A DNA stretch of 64,000 nt from Phylloscopus collybita (Eukaryota; Chordata; Aves; Passeriformes; Phylloscopidae): the NCBI GenBank assembly GCA_027886175.1, contig JAJNNQ010000026.1, positions 31,824,001 to 31,888,000 of the forward strand. Direction: 5' to 3'. The notes below the pieces were generated by a model. It was not told the origin of the DNA and did not search any database. It was given only the letters and a program-made list of their open reading frames with translations. The translations under genes were made by a program, and so were the position numbers. Positions 12,115 through 26,470 of this stretch are shown in pieces (the first letter of the stretch is position 1; each line of letters opens with the position of its first letter).

Positions 12115-15100
12115 AAATATAGGAATATAAAGAGGATCAGTGGAATCAGTCAAATATCTTGTGGCTATTCCGGTCCAGTGAAGTCTTTGCAACAAAACTG
12201 TATGAACTCTGAGCAAGAGTGGAATGTTGATGGTATTTTTTATTTCAGAATTGCACCAGTCTACCCTTAAATAAAATATTTATATAGTGCAATTTACTGT
12301 TAAATTTTATCTTACATCTGAGACTCCTAATTTGAGTTACCAAGATTTTCAAGCTTTATTCCATGTAAAATATGCTTTAAAATCTGTATGGTAAAATCTG
12401 TATTTATATAATTGAGAATAATGTTTGGTTTGAATAATGAATAACATGTGAAACTTTGATTCAAAAATGATCCTGCTAATACTGTATGTGAATATATGAG
12501 AGTGTGGATTGCTCTAACAAGTAGCAGATGTAACTTGAGTTCCCATTTGATATTGACATGCCTGATAGCCAGTAAGTGTTAAGTGAGAAACTAGCAGGAA
12601 AGAAAACAGTGGAAAAGATAAAATTCCCGGGATAAACAGCTTCAAATGAATTAAGATAGCCATGTCTGCAGTTCCCTTTAAGAAATCCTCATTTGGCTCT
12701 ATCCAGGCTGGCGCATGTCTTACAATTCCCAGGGCTGGCAGCCTAGGAGCTAAGGGGATCCTTAAGCTTAAAGTGATATCTTAGGTAAACAGAAGAGTTG
12801 TTGTTTTTTAAACAGTCAGAGTAAAAGGCTGGCAGGGCAGAGTGGCCATCCCTACAGCAGTGATCAGCTGTGTTACAGTGTTTGTGGGAAGTTTAAGTGA
12901 TGCTGTCAGGGCAATGGGTGGGATAAACCCACCTAGAGCTGATGTGGTGCACTGATCCTGAGGAATCCAGGGCCTCTAAACAGGCTTAGAGTTTTAACAG
13001 TGTGATATTTAAATCAGATTATTCCCTATGTCTGCTGTTACGTTTCCCCAATTATGGTTCAGGCCTAAGGCATTTGTCTGACATGAGAGCTGTATTAGCT
13101 CCTGGGTCAATCAGGAGAGGAGGGCTCTGTCTTTGAGGCCTTAGAGGTAAGTTTTTCTCTGTGCTGAGTTCTCTCCTGTTCTGTTTGTAACTTATGTCGC
13201 GTGGAGAACCTGTTCCAGTCACTGTCTTGGGTTTTTTACCTTTGACAGTTCCTTTTGCAGTGATGAATGGCAATGCTGAGGATTGGGCAGCTGCACCCCA
13301 GGTGGAGCCTTTTGTGCAGAATCTATTATTCAGACACCACAAGTTCTTACTTTGTCGGGCATTAAGTCTCAGGAATACCTAGTGCTCATCATTCTCTCCA
13401 CAAAAGATTTGATTCTTCATTGAACACAGATCTTCAAGTAGGTAGCCTGGATCCAGCTGAGGTAAGGGCTGGTGTTGCCCATCTTTTGACCTGGACAGCT
13501 TTAGCATTTCTAGATTAAAACACTTGCTCTCCCCCTTCCCTAACCTCTGTGTGTACAGGCTGTGTTCTGATTCTTCCCAGATGACAGCTAGAGGCAGTCT
13601 GAGCAAGATTATAGGTAGGAGTTTGCTCTATTTGCTCTTCCTTTATTTGAAGACAGATGGGGCCTGAGATATCCCAGGTTTCCATCACAGCTGTGGAAAG
13701 TTGTCTGGGCCGTGTTGGTCCATTAGTTGCATGGAAGCTGCTTTAGTAACAGTTTCTGTAATTTCATTTGGGCCTCTTGCTACTAAAGTATTAGGCTTCC
13801 CTCAATCTCATGGGTCTTTTCCTCCTTCCTGGTATGCAGTTCTAAACACGTTACTTTGGGCTGGATGTACCCTGCAGGTATCTCTGCCAGGGTAGGATGC
13901 CCCCTCCCCAGGAGCTGTGTGCAACCTCAGAAGACCTGTTTGCCCAACTGGCCCAATCTCCAGCAGCACTTTAAGACCAGGAAACCTTAAGGGAGGCGTT
14001 TATCTCAGTATACTTTTCAAGCCTTAACCATTCATTTCTGCTTATTTTGGTAAACTTATTAACGTAGGACAGACTTTAGAGAAGTTTATGTCATTATAAA
14101 ATTTTATTAATATGGAAGATAATAAAAACGGCATATATTCCAGTACATAAAATGCAGTTAACTTGGAAAATGTAACAGTGGTCATGATAGAAGTGAAAAT
14201 TGCTTTATAATTTGATGAAGAAGTTTATTCAAATATAATCCATAAGGAAAAGCCTCCATGAGTTTTTCTAAAATATCAGTCCAGTCACTGACTCTTCAGG
14301 TAAAGGTTTTCTCGGTATCTGCATCTGTTAACTCAAGTTGTCTAAAGGTAGATTGTACATACTGCTGGGACCCATGTGTTGTTGAATGTGTTGTTGACAC
14401 ATTCAACAAGTGTATGAATATATGTAATTCAGTCTTTCCAACTAACTCTAAATCTGCCATGTTTTTTTCTTTATACTTCTTGATATCAGTGATACACTAA
14501 AATGTGCTCAGATTTGACTTTAATGTGTTGCACAAGACTGCTTTATATTATTTAAATCTTATAAACCCTACTAGTGCCAAGAGGAAATGCTTCAGAGCCA
14601 ATTTGATTTTCAAACAGAATTCAGGCATCCTATTTGCAACAAACAGCCCAGTGAATGTTTAGCACTGTAAAGATCGATTAAAAAAAATATGTCATTTTTC
14701 AGTTTTATGGGATAGAATGGGAAGGAGCTGAGCTTGTCACAAGATTAGAGAAATTGCATATCTGTCTTCTATTTCGTAAGTGTTACAGCTTTGCAAGAAA
14801 TACTGGAAGCTTGTTGATGGACCCTTAAGAATTAATAGTTGAATTAAAGAAATTATAGTAACTGTAGATTTTTCTAGGGGAAAAGATTGCTTCCTGAGTA
14901 GTCAAACTGGAATCATCTTGATATTACTCATATTGCTGCTGTCTTGTACTGAAAGAAACAGTACTGGTATTTCCAACACATTTATCTTTATAACAAAAAT
15001 ATTTGGCCTCAAATCAGTTACTGAAGCTAAAAGTAGTATAACATGAGTGACACCACGTAATGTACACAAATACTGGGTCTGTCCCTCTGAGACATCATCT

Positions 15101-18100
15101 TCCAAATTCACCTGAGCTTACACATTGAAATCAGCTGCATTCTCAGGCCAGTAGTCCTATTAAACTGTTGTGAGGTTTACTTACTTTCCAAAATCTTTAA
15201 CAGGTGTTTCTTCATTATGGAATGCATTTTGGAAAAATTACAATAATTTACTTAAATATTTCTATTGATCTGGTTGGTTGAAGAGTTTGATACATAGGCC
15301 TTAGTCTGCTCAGGCTCTGTATGTGCTTAAGTTAATGAATTTGAACAGTTGCAGTCAGCCATGAAAAAGGACCTAAAAAGTGATTTTTGTCCCTAAGTTG
15401 TGACAGCTCAGATGTGAAACTTAGTCTGGTAAGATGAAGGTGCTTGAAAGGTTGAAGGTGACTGGGGATCACAGAGAATCTTGGGCAGTTAGTCATTCCC
15501 ATGGTGGAAGGATACCAAATGTGCATTTCAGATTATAGAAATGTAATAGACAGTCCATTCATTTTTTTGATTACTTAATGTAGAAGCAAGTTGTCCCAGT
15601 TGATCAGTATGAAGAGATGAGCTCTCCATTTTTTTCTTCCCAGAGATTTAATGTTTTTAATAACAAAAACCAGATCTTACTGATGTAGTAATCTTGTTTC
15701 TTTCAATCAACCTGTTGTTCAGCTAGCTACAGTTTTTGGGTAATTACTTAGTGCCAAAACAACTACAACTTCTTGCTTTCCTTCTGACTAAGAGGGTATG
15801 AATCCCTCAGGGATGACATTAATCTGTAACCTAGGCAAAACAATCTGGTTTAACATATTTTAGGTAATTAGCAGAGATATCAATTAGTGATAAGTATTGT
15901 GGTCTTTTGACAAGCATTTAAAGTTAGGAATTGAGAAGTCAACCTGTGTTAGAACTGCAGCGCGGGGGTTTTTGTGCATGGGTTTATTTTTTTAAAATTT
16001 TTAAATTTTTTTTTTTAATTGTGACTCCTTTATATTTTCTCTCTCAATGTCAATGCATACAGTTGTAAATTACCGCATTGCAAAAAGACAAAAAGTATTC
16101 CATGATTAGCCTTCTCACTGGGGTGAGTGTGCTGTTCATCTGGACTTCAGTTACAGCCCTGGAATCCATCATTAAACCCCACTGTTGCCATGCAGAGAGC
16201 AGTGATGTGCTGGTCTAACACTTTGTTCCTGCATATGTTGGTCAAGTTGTTTGGTCTCTGCTGCTTTATTTATTGCAGGTAACGCTGACTAATTGTGCTG
16301 AGGGCTTTTTGTGTAAACACAGAATCAAAAGGAAGTCCATTCTGAGTGAGACAGCCAGAATGTTTATGTATGAGCTAAGCATGGATAGTCTATGATAGAG
16401 CTGTCATTTAACATTCCTTGAATGCTTAATGTAAAATAAACAGACAGGAAACTAAGAGTAGATTTGGAAGTGATTTGTTTGGAGCATGTTTTGTGGTCAA
16501 GTGTGTGTCAGAACAATTTCAAAAGAAATTCTTTATCACTTACTTGAATATTTTGCAGTTTTAATAGAAATTTCCTTGTAGCTCTGACTTGCACAATCTC
16601 AAAGATGTTTAAAAGAAGTGCCTACAAGGTCTGTGTTGTTTTGGGGATTTATTTCAGATTGACTGTTGCCAGAGGACATGTTTAAATTAGAGCTACCTTT
16701 AATAAAACTTCAAAATTACCTATGTATAGTCTATAGTTCCAGTAATACAATAATTCTAGTAAAAGTATAGTTCTAGTAATACAATCTTGTTAGAACAAGA
16801 CATGGTTGTTTTTTATTATTTTGACATTCAGTTGTATGAATTTGAGGTAGCTGGATGTTGAATGTGCAGGGAATCTAGCTTAATAATTTCAAATATAGCT
16901 CTGTATGATGGCACGATTTCATAGTTCTATCCAAGAAAGACCTCTAGTTTTTTCTGTCTTTGTTTTTCTTTATACATTCATTATAGTGTTGTATTTTTTT
17001 AGTAAAAAAGCTTTTAAAGAAGAAAAAATGCCAATTTTCAGGACTTTTGGAAAGGATTCAGCATCTCGTCTCTTCCCCAAAAGGCATTTCATACTATATT
17101 CTTTGTGTATTCTTCTTTCAATTAGAGGGAAATTGTATATGCCATGCAGTGACTTCTTTAGAAGACATTAAGAAACACCATTTGCTCTTCTAAAGTAGCC
17201 TCTACTCAGAATTTGTAGATGTGTGTATCTCTTCAGATTGGAGAGGGAGCTACTCAATGAATGAGGTTGTCTGTCTAAAAGCCTCCTAAGGACCAAATGG
17301 CTACCAGGTTTACCTCTTCTCCTAACACTGCCTGACTCCAACCTGGGGCCCTTCCCTCGTAAGTCTGAAAGCTTTCTGTCAATGCTAATGCACTCATCCA
17401 TAAATGCTCAGAAAAATTACATTAAAAATAATTACCACTGCTGTCATACCCTGGAATTCTATCCTGTGGTATATTAGCATTAGTTTCTTGGGTGCTCAGC
17501 AGGGAGCAGTGGGTATGGAAATTCAGTGGATCAGAATCTGTCTTGTTCTACACATCAAGAATAGAATGAATCGTCTCACTTGCATGGACTGCCCATCTTG
17601 GCACATATCCTATTGCATGTGCTGCTTCTTCCGCCACCTGGAGAGGAGAGTTAAGATACTTATTCTAGGACAGACACTTGCAGACCTACTTAACCAAAGC
17701 TTAGACAAAATAAGGCAGCCTGCATTTAAGGAAGTGGACCCTATTTCAAAATCTCTGTATCTCATGCTGTAATTGTGATTATTACTTAGGAGAACAGCAA
17801 TTGCTTTTACTGCATACGCTAACTTTTGCTTCTCTAGACTTCAGCAACAATGAAGAATTAATCCACACAAATTTCAGTCTTAGCTTTGAAATGCATGGAC
17901 CTTTGTCCACGACTGAAAATAAGTAAATGAATGCTGTAATGCCTTCAGAGGATAGACTGCTAAGGTGCATATCATAAGCTATGTAGACTTCTGGGCATCA
18001 GTTTGTGATAGTTTTGCATTCATAAACGATGGAGTAATTAGTAAAGCTGCTAAATCATGCTGTGCCAACAGCAGGACCCTGTTCTAGGTTTGGCAATAGC

Positions 18101-20504
18101 ACTATTGGAGCCTGAAACACTTAAACAGGCTACCTCACAATTTTACCTAACACAGCCAAAGAGTGCTGAATAGTTCTTACTACACTTCTTCACTGATTAA
18201 GTGAAAAATAATAATAGCCTCAAAAAGGATAAGAAAAATAAATACTACTTTTAGATTTTTGTGAGAAAAAGCTAACTTCTAAACCTTTCATAACTGTATT
18301 GCTGTTAGTTGTTTATGCTCAAAATCACTTGCCTTTATTAAGTTTCCATGAACACTTTAAATTGCTTTTATTATTGTGCACAGTGAGAAATACCTTTGGT
18401 TCTTGATTGCTTTTTTTTTTTTCCCTGTGTTATGTACTCTGCCACTCAGGGAGGAATGGTACTCGTTTCACTCATTTCACTGTATTTTAATAATTTTTCC
18501 TGGGAAGGTATTTTGTATGTTGCAAATACACATTTGTGATTTTTAAGGAAATGCTCATAGGCTTCCAGGATACTTATAGCATTACAAGGTAGGCACTGGA
18601 GGCAACTCAGCAGAAGACTGCCTGTCAGTGAATTCCTGGAGGAGAACCTGTGGAGTGGCTCAGGAGCTGGGGATGTGAGAGGCTTAGTTCCCTCATGCAG
18701 TGTGTTGCTTCAGAAAGTTTGGGTGCCAGTGTTACTCAAGCCTATTAAGCTGTTAAAAGTTACTTTGCCTCTCTGAATGGGCACCCAAAGATACTATTTT
18801 ATTGTTCAGGTTTTTGCTGACTTCTTAGGTGTTCTAAATTTCTACCAAGTCCTGGATTTTTTCCCTGTGGAACAGCTAGCTGACTTCTATCTTCACATAT
18901 ATTAATGTTTCAGGTTGATATTTCTCAAGTCTATATTTTGTGAATCTGTTGATTTATTAAAGATGTGTAAATCAACATCAACTTATTTCCAGTCCAGTGA
19001 AGCTACATCCAATGTATTATATTAAAGCAAACCCAATGCAAACTTTGGCTAAACAAAATTATCTCAGCAGCATACAGTATTAATAATATGTTAAATTACA
19101 GAAAAATAAGGCTATTTGAAAAATTACTCTATATTGCCATGCCTTTAACTGAATCAAGTATGTTGTTATAAGATCTCTCTGTACAGGTGGATGTTGAGAA
19201 TACCAGGTGGTGGAAACTGCACAATGTGATTCCCTGGTTACTCTGTTCCACTGCTATTTTGGGGAAATATTTATTCTCCAGTGGTAGCATTTTTGCAAAT
19301 ACCTTCCTGTGGTTTAAACTTCTATCATTTCATTCAGTTATTCTTTCTTAGCTCTGCAGGTTTGAGTCCTTGTGTTCAGCCCCCTCAGGGCAGCTTGAAG
19401 AGCAGTTCAGTAAGCAAATTCTGCAAACTTTGTGTGTGTACTGGTCAGCTTAGTTGTTTTTCCAGCTTTATGTGGATTAATGTGTATGTGCACTCTGTTT
19501 GTATCATACTCTATGACTGTGAACACATTAAAATATGGTTGGGCATCTGTATTTTTATTTGAATATCTGTTGATGAAAATGCTCTATTGCAAACATCAGT
19601 CAAAAATTCTGTGGATTAAGGGCAGTCTTGGGAGAATTTTATGTCCATGAAATAAACTCGTACTTTGTGGTATATATGATGTTTCTTCTGTAAGTTTTAA
19701 ATAATTTTAAATTAAATCCAAATTAATTGAAGCATGATAAAATTTTATTGTGGTGTATATAAAAATGAATTGACAGCATCCTAGAAAATTTAGTGCTATA
19801 CTGTTCCTGGTCAGTGATAGCTCAGATGCTTTTTAGCTGCTGAGAATCTCAAGAGGAGCTGGTTCACCAGAGATGTGGTTGTGTGCATCTGTGTGAGTGT
19901 AACGCAGAAGGAAGAGGAGAGAATATGCCAGATAAGAGCAGCATAGGCTTTTTATTGTCCAGATGATTATAACAAAATGAGAGTATTAGTATTATAAATT
20001 AGAGGTCAATTGTTGCCTTGCAAATGACTTCATGCCTGTCTCCCATATGTCCACCTAAATAGTATATTTCAGAGATACTTTACTCTTTTTAAGCAGTGAA
20101 AATTAATAGAACAGTTGTTAAATTAGGTACTTATTTTCTAGGTATATAAAAGTACAAATTATGTATTAGAATTTATTTTAATAATTAAATACACATTCTT
20201 GCATGAGTTATTAGCAACCATCATACAGTATTTCATATTATTGCTATGACTGTACTAAGTATAAATGAGCTTGGGAATTAACTCCTACATTACAACCACT
20301 AAAACACTACTTCAAAATCCTTCATCATATCTGTACAGCTTGTGTCTTTTTCACAGCCTGCCACTCCTTTTTGCTCCTCACCAGTCCTTTTAGTATCAAA
20401 CAAATTGGAAGGGTAAAACATTAGGGGGGAGCTTGTATATGTCAGAAGAGAGTGGGATAACTTGGGTAGAATCTCTTCAGGTACCCAGTGATAGGACTTA
20501 AGGA

Positions 20505-20775
20505 AATGGTTCAAAGCTGTGCCAGGGGAGACTCAGACCAGACATCAGGAAGCATTTCTTCACCCAGAAGGGTGATCAGACTCTGGAACAGGCTTCTGGG
20601 CGGAGGGGGGGCAGGTCAGTGCCCTAAGCCTGTCAGTGGGAGGCATTAGAAAACTGTCCTTAATAATACATTAGCTTTTGGTCAGAGCTCAAGTGGTGAG
20701 ACTTGGACGAGGTGAGCATTGTAGATCCCTTCCAACTGGAACAGCCCGTTGTATTCTACACTCCATTCTATAGGA
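20505..20775 (+). mobile_element. CR1 LINE 3' end, sense
   Basis: Shows the CR1 3' landmarks in order: GTGCCAGGGGAG, CATCAGGAAGCATTTCTTCACC, AAGGGTGATCAGA, a GGAACAGGCTTCTGGG block, then GATCCCTTCCAACTGGAACA and terminal ATTCTA-type repeats ending near 20775. 5'-truncated, with a short G-rich run inside. Confidence 0.8.
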
Positions 20776-21435
20776 ATGGGAAGGGAGCTGAAAGCATAGT
20801 GTCAGTTGAAGCTGGAAGATGAACGCTGTAGAGAAGGGACAGCGAGACATGCTGCAGGTTGCCAATCCATTGGCTGTATTCCTCTTTCAGGGCTTTCTCC
20901 TCCCCATCCGCCCTGTACTCTACTGCTGTCCTCCCTCACATGCCTTTCTGCTGCCTCGTCTGCCTCCTGGTTTTTGCAGCAAGTTGTCTTGCAGCTGTGC
21001 CCTGAACAGACATAATGAGTCATGTGAAAACATATGCCTTGAAAAATGGCTTCCATTTGAGGTGGTAGATGCTTTATTCATTAATTGTGTCAGTTTTTCA
21101 TGTTGTTGTTAAAGATGGAGAACCTCAATAGTGAATTTCTGTAATTTGGGTTCAATGGATTACATCTAAGCCTGGCTTCAGCACTGTTCCTCTGAGCATG
21201 TTTGAGTGCTGGTGTTTGTTAATAATGACCATATGGCTGTCATCTCCATTGTCTTTAATTCACTGAAAAGTCCTAGAATTCTCCTGTCTCCTGTCATTGT
21301 TTTGATGTCTTTTTATCTTTGATGTGGTATGTGCCCACATTTAATTCTTCCAATGTATTTTCTCCTTGTTAGTAAATGATCCACCAGTTACTCTGCTCAT
21401 TTTACTTTGACATTTATGCTAAGGTCCTGTATTTT

Positions 21436-21452
21436 TGTGTGTGTGTGTGTGT
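21436..21452. repeat. (TG)n microsatellite
   Basis: Eight uninterrupted TG units plus a final T. Confidence 0.95.
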
Positions 21453-23518
21453 TTCTTCAGAACACCTGCTATCAATGAAAAATATACTCAAGCAAATGAA
21501 GGCCATTTTGATTGTATACTTCAGCAGTAGGTATAAAGATTTAGATATAAAACCCAAAGAACTGATTTAAAATCAGTGAGATAACATATTCTGTGACTTT
21601 CATGATATTATATATGCCTGAGAGGACCTGATTCATAATTTTTCCAAGGACAATAAACATGTTGAAGTTTTAGTAACCTAACATGTATCAGCATTGGATT
21701 GCATTGGACAAGGAAAAGATGGTAAAATACATTCATGTATTTAACAATGCCTATGTTCATTATGAAAAATACCATATTGATATTTATAAGAATTATTTAT
21801 AAAATTACAGTCTAAAGATTTCATCATCAGTTAGTCAATACAAGTTGGTTGCTGAGGAGTACATAAACATAGCAGAGAAATTTATTTTAACATTATCACA
21901 GTAAACATAAGTAAATGCTTTTTCAGTGAAGTGTAGACCTACTGTCATCGGGAAAGAAAAAAAACATACAGTAGTTATATTATATTTGCGTGATCATGAG
22001 AATTGGGAAACGATTTGTGTAACCAGAGCTGTAGATTGCCCACATGGATACTTTATTTATGGCTGTTATTATTATGCTTATGATACCATGAGATGCTTGT
22101 TAGATTTGTGTACACAGATGTAGTGGGCTTTAATCTGCTTTCTCATCACTTTGTGCTGATACTTTGATAGTGCTTTGTGCTGGTGTTATAATTGTTTTGT
22201 TTTTTCTTTTTTTTTCTTTTTGTTTGGAGACTAATGTCATTGTATGAAATACTGATTGTATACATGCCCTTTTCAAAATAAATTTAGTTACCCTTATGTA
22301 TCTGCTAAGATTCTAGACACTCTGAGAAACCATTTTCTAAGCACAGTCTGTTCCTGAAACTGCTGCTAAAATTCACTCTTTCAGCTTACCCTTGTATTGG
22401 TACACAAAGGCTGGTACAATCCTTAGTCATGGGACTCTTCTTTGAGGATTGGACTGTTCCTAGATTTATCTATACCTGTGCTGTGATGTGAGTTCAGTTG
22501 TCATAGTCTAGTAAAATCATGATAATTATACTGCCTGAAATTGCAGTTTTTGCATCTGTCTAATAGTTCCTGTCTCTCTGGAGATTAAATGGTATATTAA
22601 AATCTAGCTGTTTTAATCAAAATATCTCTATATCAGGTTTTCTCTGAAGCCAAGTTATGGACAGTGAATGTCTCATTTGACAAATACTTCTCTGAATACT
22701 GTGAGGGGGGCGGGGGTTGAAATATAAGTATAGATTAAAGGAGGAACAGAAGGTTATAATTCAGTGATTAGATGACAGATGTATTAGTAGGAACATTCTA
22801 TTAAGTAACATATCTTGCCATTCTTCACTTCTATGCCATATCTTCACATTTTGTATTGGCATTCCAGCTGCCTTGGCTATTTTCAGTGACACTGGTGTTA
22901 AGATAGAGTGATCTATCTATCTGTGTCAGTATAATTGCAGACTGTATAGAAAACATACTATGTACTATTTGGAATAATTTAGATTTTTTTAAGGACATCT
23001 GGAAGTATATAATATAGTACACTGATGGCTGCCAAATGTCAGCCTTCAATGGGGTTGTCATGGTTTTTGCTGAAAATAAGGTAGCACTGAGCATGCAAAT
23101 ACCTCTTATCTTTTTTTAGAGCATCTGGTATTCAGTAGAGTAGAAAATCAGGCATCATGATCCTTAGCAGGATTTAAGTGATATATGTGGAGCCAGTTAG
23201 GTGAAGTGAGCATGTTTTGAGGGTAGTAACAGAGAGTAATCAGAATCTAATGTGTGTGGACTAGAGACCCATGGTGAAACTTGGCATCCACAGAGAGCAA
23301 ACAGAAAGCTTTGCAGAGTGAGAATCCACTGCTCAACACTGCTGCTTTTATGGTATAAATAGGAATAACAGGAGCAAAACAAGAATATAATAATCTCCAT
23401 AAGAATTGGGCTGATCTTTTGGAAGTTCAGAAGTACTTTTTTCAAGACCATTCTTAAGGCAACTTGAGATCTTTGCATTTTTGTGTCATTTATTCATTCA
23501 ACACCATTGCATACACAG

Positions 23519-23534
23519 AAAAAAAAAAAAAAAG
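23519..23534. repeat. Poly-A tract, 16 bases
   Basis: Sixteen consecutive A. No polyadenylation signal just upstream. Confidence 0.9.
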
Positions 23535-25424
23535 CAGCATATTTGAATTAAAAAGAAAAATAATAGTTTCTGTATAGGTTGACAACCAGTTTTTGTGCCA
23601 TAATTGTTTTGGCTCTCTTGAGAAGTAATTGCTATTATGTCTACTTCATTTTATATCTCCTGCCACTGCAGACTCTTCCTCTGATTAAGGGACTTGCATC
23701 TACTGTGAGGTCCTTTTCTTTCGTGTGCATGACCCATGACTTAATCAATTTTGGACTATGTTAAGCACAACACAGTGCAGAATCATTCATAACATTTGCT
23801 ATACTTGACAGCTATAAGGTTTATATTATTGGTTTTGTAATTTATTTACACATCTCACCTAGCTAATAGCAAAAGTGGACTATTAATATGTTTACCAATG
23901 CTTCCTTCAGTTTGTTTCTTTGCAATGACAATACTAACACAATTACTACAAATAAATATGTCTCTAAATAAAACAATGGTAATCATTACCCTATTAGTTT
24001 ATTTTTCAGTTGAATCTTGAATTCAAAATTAATTTAGCTGGAACAGATAGTACTCATATATCCTCTTTCAGTTCAGTATGAATTAATGCAAAATGAGCAG
24101 CTGAGTTTGTATTGCTCAACAATCCATATACAAAATGACTGGCATTATTTGAGGCCATCCTAGGTCAAAGATTTGACTGTCTGGTAGAAGTACATCCAAA
24201 GATTGGATGCCTTGTTAAAGAATACTTCTGTTTATGAAAGAAAAAATCCGTTGTGCTTAACAACCTTTTGCATGTAGAAAACATCCTGAACATACAGTAG
24301 AAACTGTCCCAATAGCATAAAGAGTGATGTGACGCACTTCAGAATTTCACTGGTACTGTGCCTACAATGCTTTATGTTCCATAAAATAGTTTCAGAGCTG
24401 ATTCATCATTAACATTGTAGAGTGGTACCTACTCTACTAGCTTTTCACACAGAACAATGGAGCTGTGGAGAAAAAAAAAGGATGATTTCTTCGTCATGAC
24501 TATTTGTCTTTCTTGAAGATATATATCTGCTAGCAGGTGAAGGACTAAAGCATTCTAAAATGTTCCTGAACTATAAATAAAACTATTTAATTTATTATTA
24601 GAATATATTTATTAACATTCTGCAATGAAAAAGTTTAATTTTTAACCATCTGTATTTATGACAATTCATATACATGAGAAATGTACTAAAATTAGGAGTA
24701 GCTCTTGCTTGTAGTGCAAAAGGCAATGCAAGATGAATATTTAAGTATGAGTTTGATCTGACGTTCTCTCTAGGGAATATCACATTGCCTGCAATGCCAG
24801 ATACTTACAAGACAATTCAGGGTGATACCCACACCCAGAGGTATCAGGTTCTCTTCCCTTTTGCTTGCAACAAGCATACAAGTGAGCAGTGAAAGATCAG
24901 TCTATCTATTTATCTAGTCTATCCAGCTAATTTTTCATGTTTGCCTGTCTTCTTCCTTCTACAACCTTCTCTTAGGATGTCAGCTTAAATCTTCCCCATT
25001 TGTATCCCTTAAAACACTTCTGATTCTCCTTTCTTAGAGTTTGACCTGTGATTTTTACTTTTTCTTCCTACAACCAGCAGGTTATGTTTCTCTCTTCAGC
25101 TCTCTTCATAGCATTTTCTCTGTTCTGCCACCCATCCAGTCATTTGTCATTTGTTACTGAGATCTCCCAGCTAAGACCTGCCTCCTGAGCCAACCCTCAT
25201 CACTCTTCTTGCAGATCCTCAAGGAGAAATATCTTTATTCTTCTCATGTTGATGTCCTCCTTGATGACACCTGTAAACTACATTGGTTTGTCAGTGTCAT
25301 ATTAGAAAACAACTCTTACAAATAAGAGTGTTTCTTTAAAATGTATCTCTTTCCTGATGCTTAATATTGAAAACAGTGTATAATATTGAAAAACAGTGTA
25401 TAAACTGGCACTGAGATGACAGCT

Positions 25425-25552
25425 GGTAATGTTTGCTAGAGCTGACTGGGACTGGCTCTGCTGCACATGGAGGAAGCTTCTGGCAGTTTCTCACAGAAGC
25501 CACCACTGTAGCCGCCTGCTACCCAAACCTGGCCATGCAAACTCAATAAATA
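25425..25552 (-). mobile_element. ERV LTR fragment (5' end of LTR, minus sense)
   Basis: Shares with 38220-38318 a near-identical core: GGAAGCTTCTGGCAG, TTCTCACAGAAGCCAC, then a CTACCCAAACC stretch and an AATA-containing terminus. It is therefore a fragment of the same LTR family as 37225-38319, also on the minus strand and keeping only the 5' end of U3. Left boundary is vague. Confidence 0.65.
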
Positions 25553-26171
25553 CTGTAATAAGTTTATAAACATAGTAAGACTGGGCCTCTCCTTTCTTTA
25601 AACTGTACTACCGAAGAGTGTAGTAGGTTATGTTCTTGGCTCAAATACCATTTTTTGGTGTTTCTTGACACCTTTTCTTTCCACATTTCTAGATGTCTTG
25701 CCTTCTATCTCCATTCTGGCTTACTCCTTTTCTAGAAAATACTTTATAAAGGAAAAAAAAAAAGCTATTTCTATAGTGTCTAGTGTCATGTCTTGTACAA
25801 TATTTTGGAAGCAGTCACAATACTTAATTTTGCTTTCTGGAATTTAGGAAAATGTTTTTCAGCCAAGAAAAGAGTATAATCCATTGTAGCTTTTGAAAAA
25901 CACTGAACAAAATAAAAAGTGCAGATAAAAGTGTCTGTTTCTTGTCTATTCTTTCCCTCTTCTTTGTTTGCTTAATGTTTTAGTTATTTAGTTACTTTTC
26001 TTTTGAAATTGCTCATACTTGCTGTTTTTGTAGGTGTATGAAAAGATGCATGTCCTTTCTTGAATCATGCTTTTAAACAAATACTTCTAAAATGGACATT
26101 AATATTCTCAGCTGGGTAGCCATGAATCTCTGTGTAGGCTGACACAGCCCAGTGATTATCAACAATAATCA
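25553..26171. other. Intronic sequence, nothing recognised
   Basis: AT-rich filler between an LTR fragment and a CR1 end. Confidence 0.5.
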
Positions 26172-26470
26172 ACCTCTCTTACAAGAGCATGTAGTAACAG
26201 AACAAGGGGTGATGGCTTCAAACTGAAAGAGAGTAGGTTTAAATAATGTATTAGCAAGAAATTCTTTACTGAGGGTGAGGGTGGTGAGGCACTGGCCCAC
26301 GTTACCCACAGAAGCTGTGGATACTCCATCCCTGCAAATGTGCAAGGCCAGGCTGGATGGGGCTCTGAGCAACCTGTTCTTGTGGAAGGTGTCCCTGCTC
26401 ATGGCAGGGGTGTTGGAACAACATGATCTTTAAGGTCTTTTCCAACCTTTAACATTCTCTGATTCTTTCC
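26172..26470 (+). mobile_element. CR1 LINE 3' end, sense
   Basis: Clear CR1 3' sequence: ACAAGGGGTGATGGCTTCAA, GAGAGTAGGTTTA, AAGAAATTCTTTACTG, GTGAGGCACTGG, GGATGGGGCTCTGAGCAACC, and a terminal GGTCTTTTCCAACC followed by ATTCTCTGATTCTTT. 5'-truncated. Confidence 0.85.

Larger units (their letters stand above)
7166..20504. other. Intronic sequence, no recognisable gene
   Basis: About 13 kb of AT-rich intron. Open frames reach 122 codons (17404-17772, +) with no family resemblance. A stretch at about 12.66-13.98 kb is less AT-rich than its surroundings and holds a minus-strand frame discussed in the findings. No tRNA, CpG island or splice-flanked conserved exon was recognised. Confidence 0.55.
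20776..25424. other. Intronic sequence, no recognisable gene
   Basis: AT-rich intron. The last part (about 24900-25300) is pyrimidine-rich. Includes a TG repeat at 21436-21452 and an A tract at 23519-23534. Overlapping frames at 20802-21112 on both strands lack any recognisable domain. Confidence 0.55.

Noticed and set aside
17404..17772. 122-codon + frame
   Set aside because: No motif, no splice or promoter context; within chance for 64 kb of AT-rich DNA.
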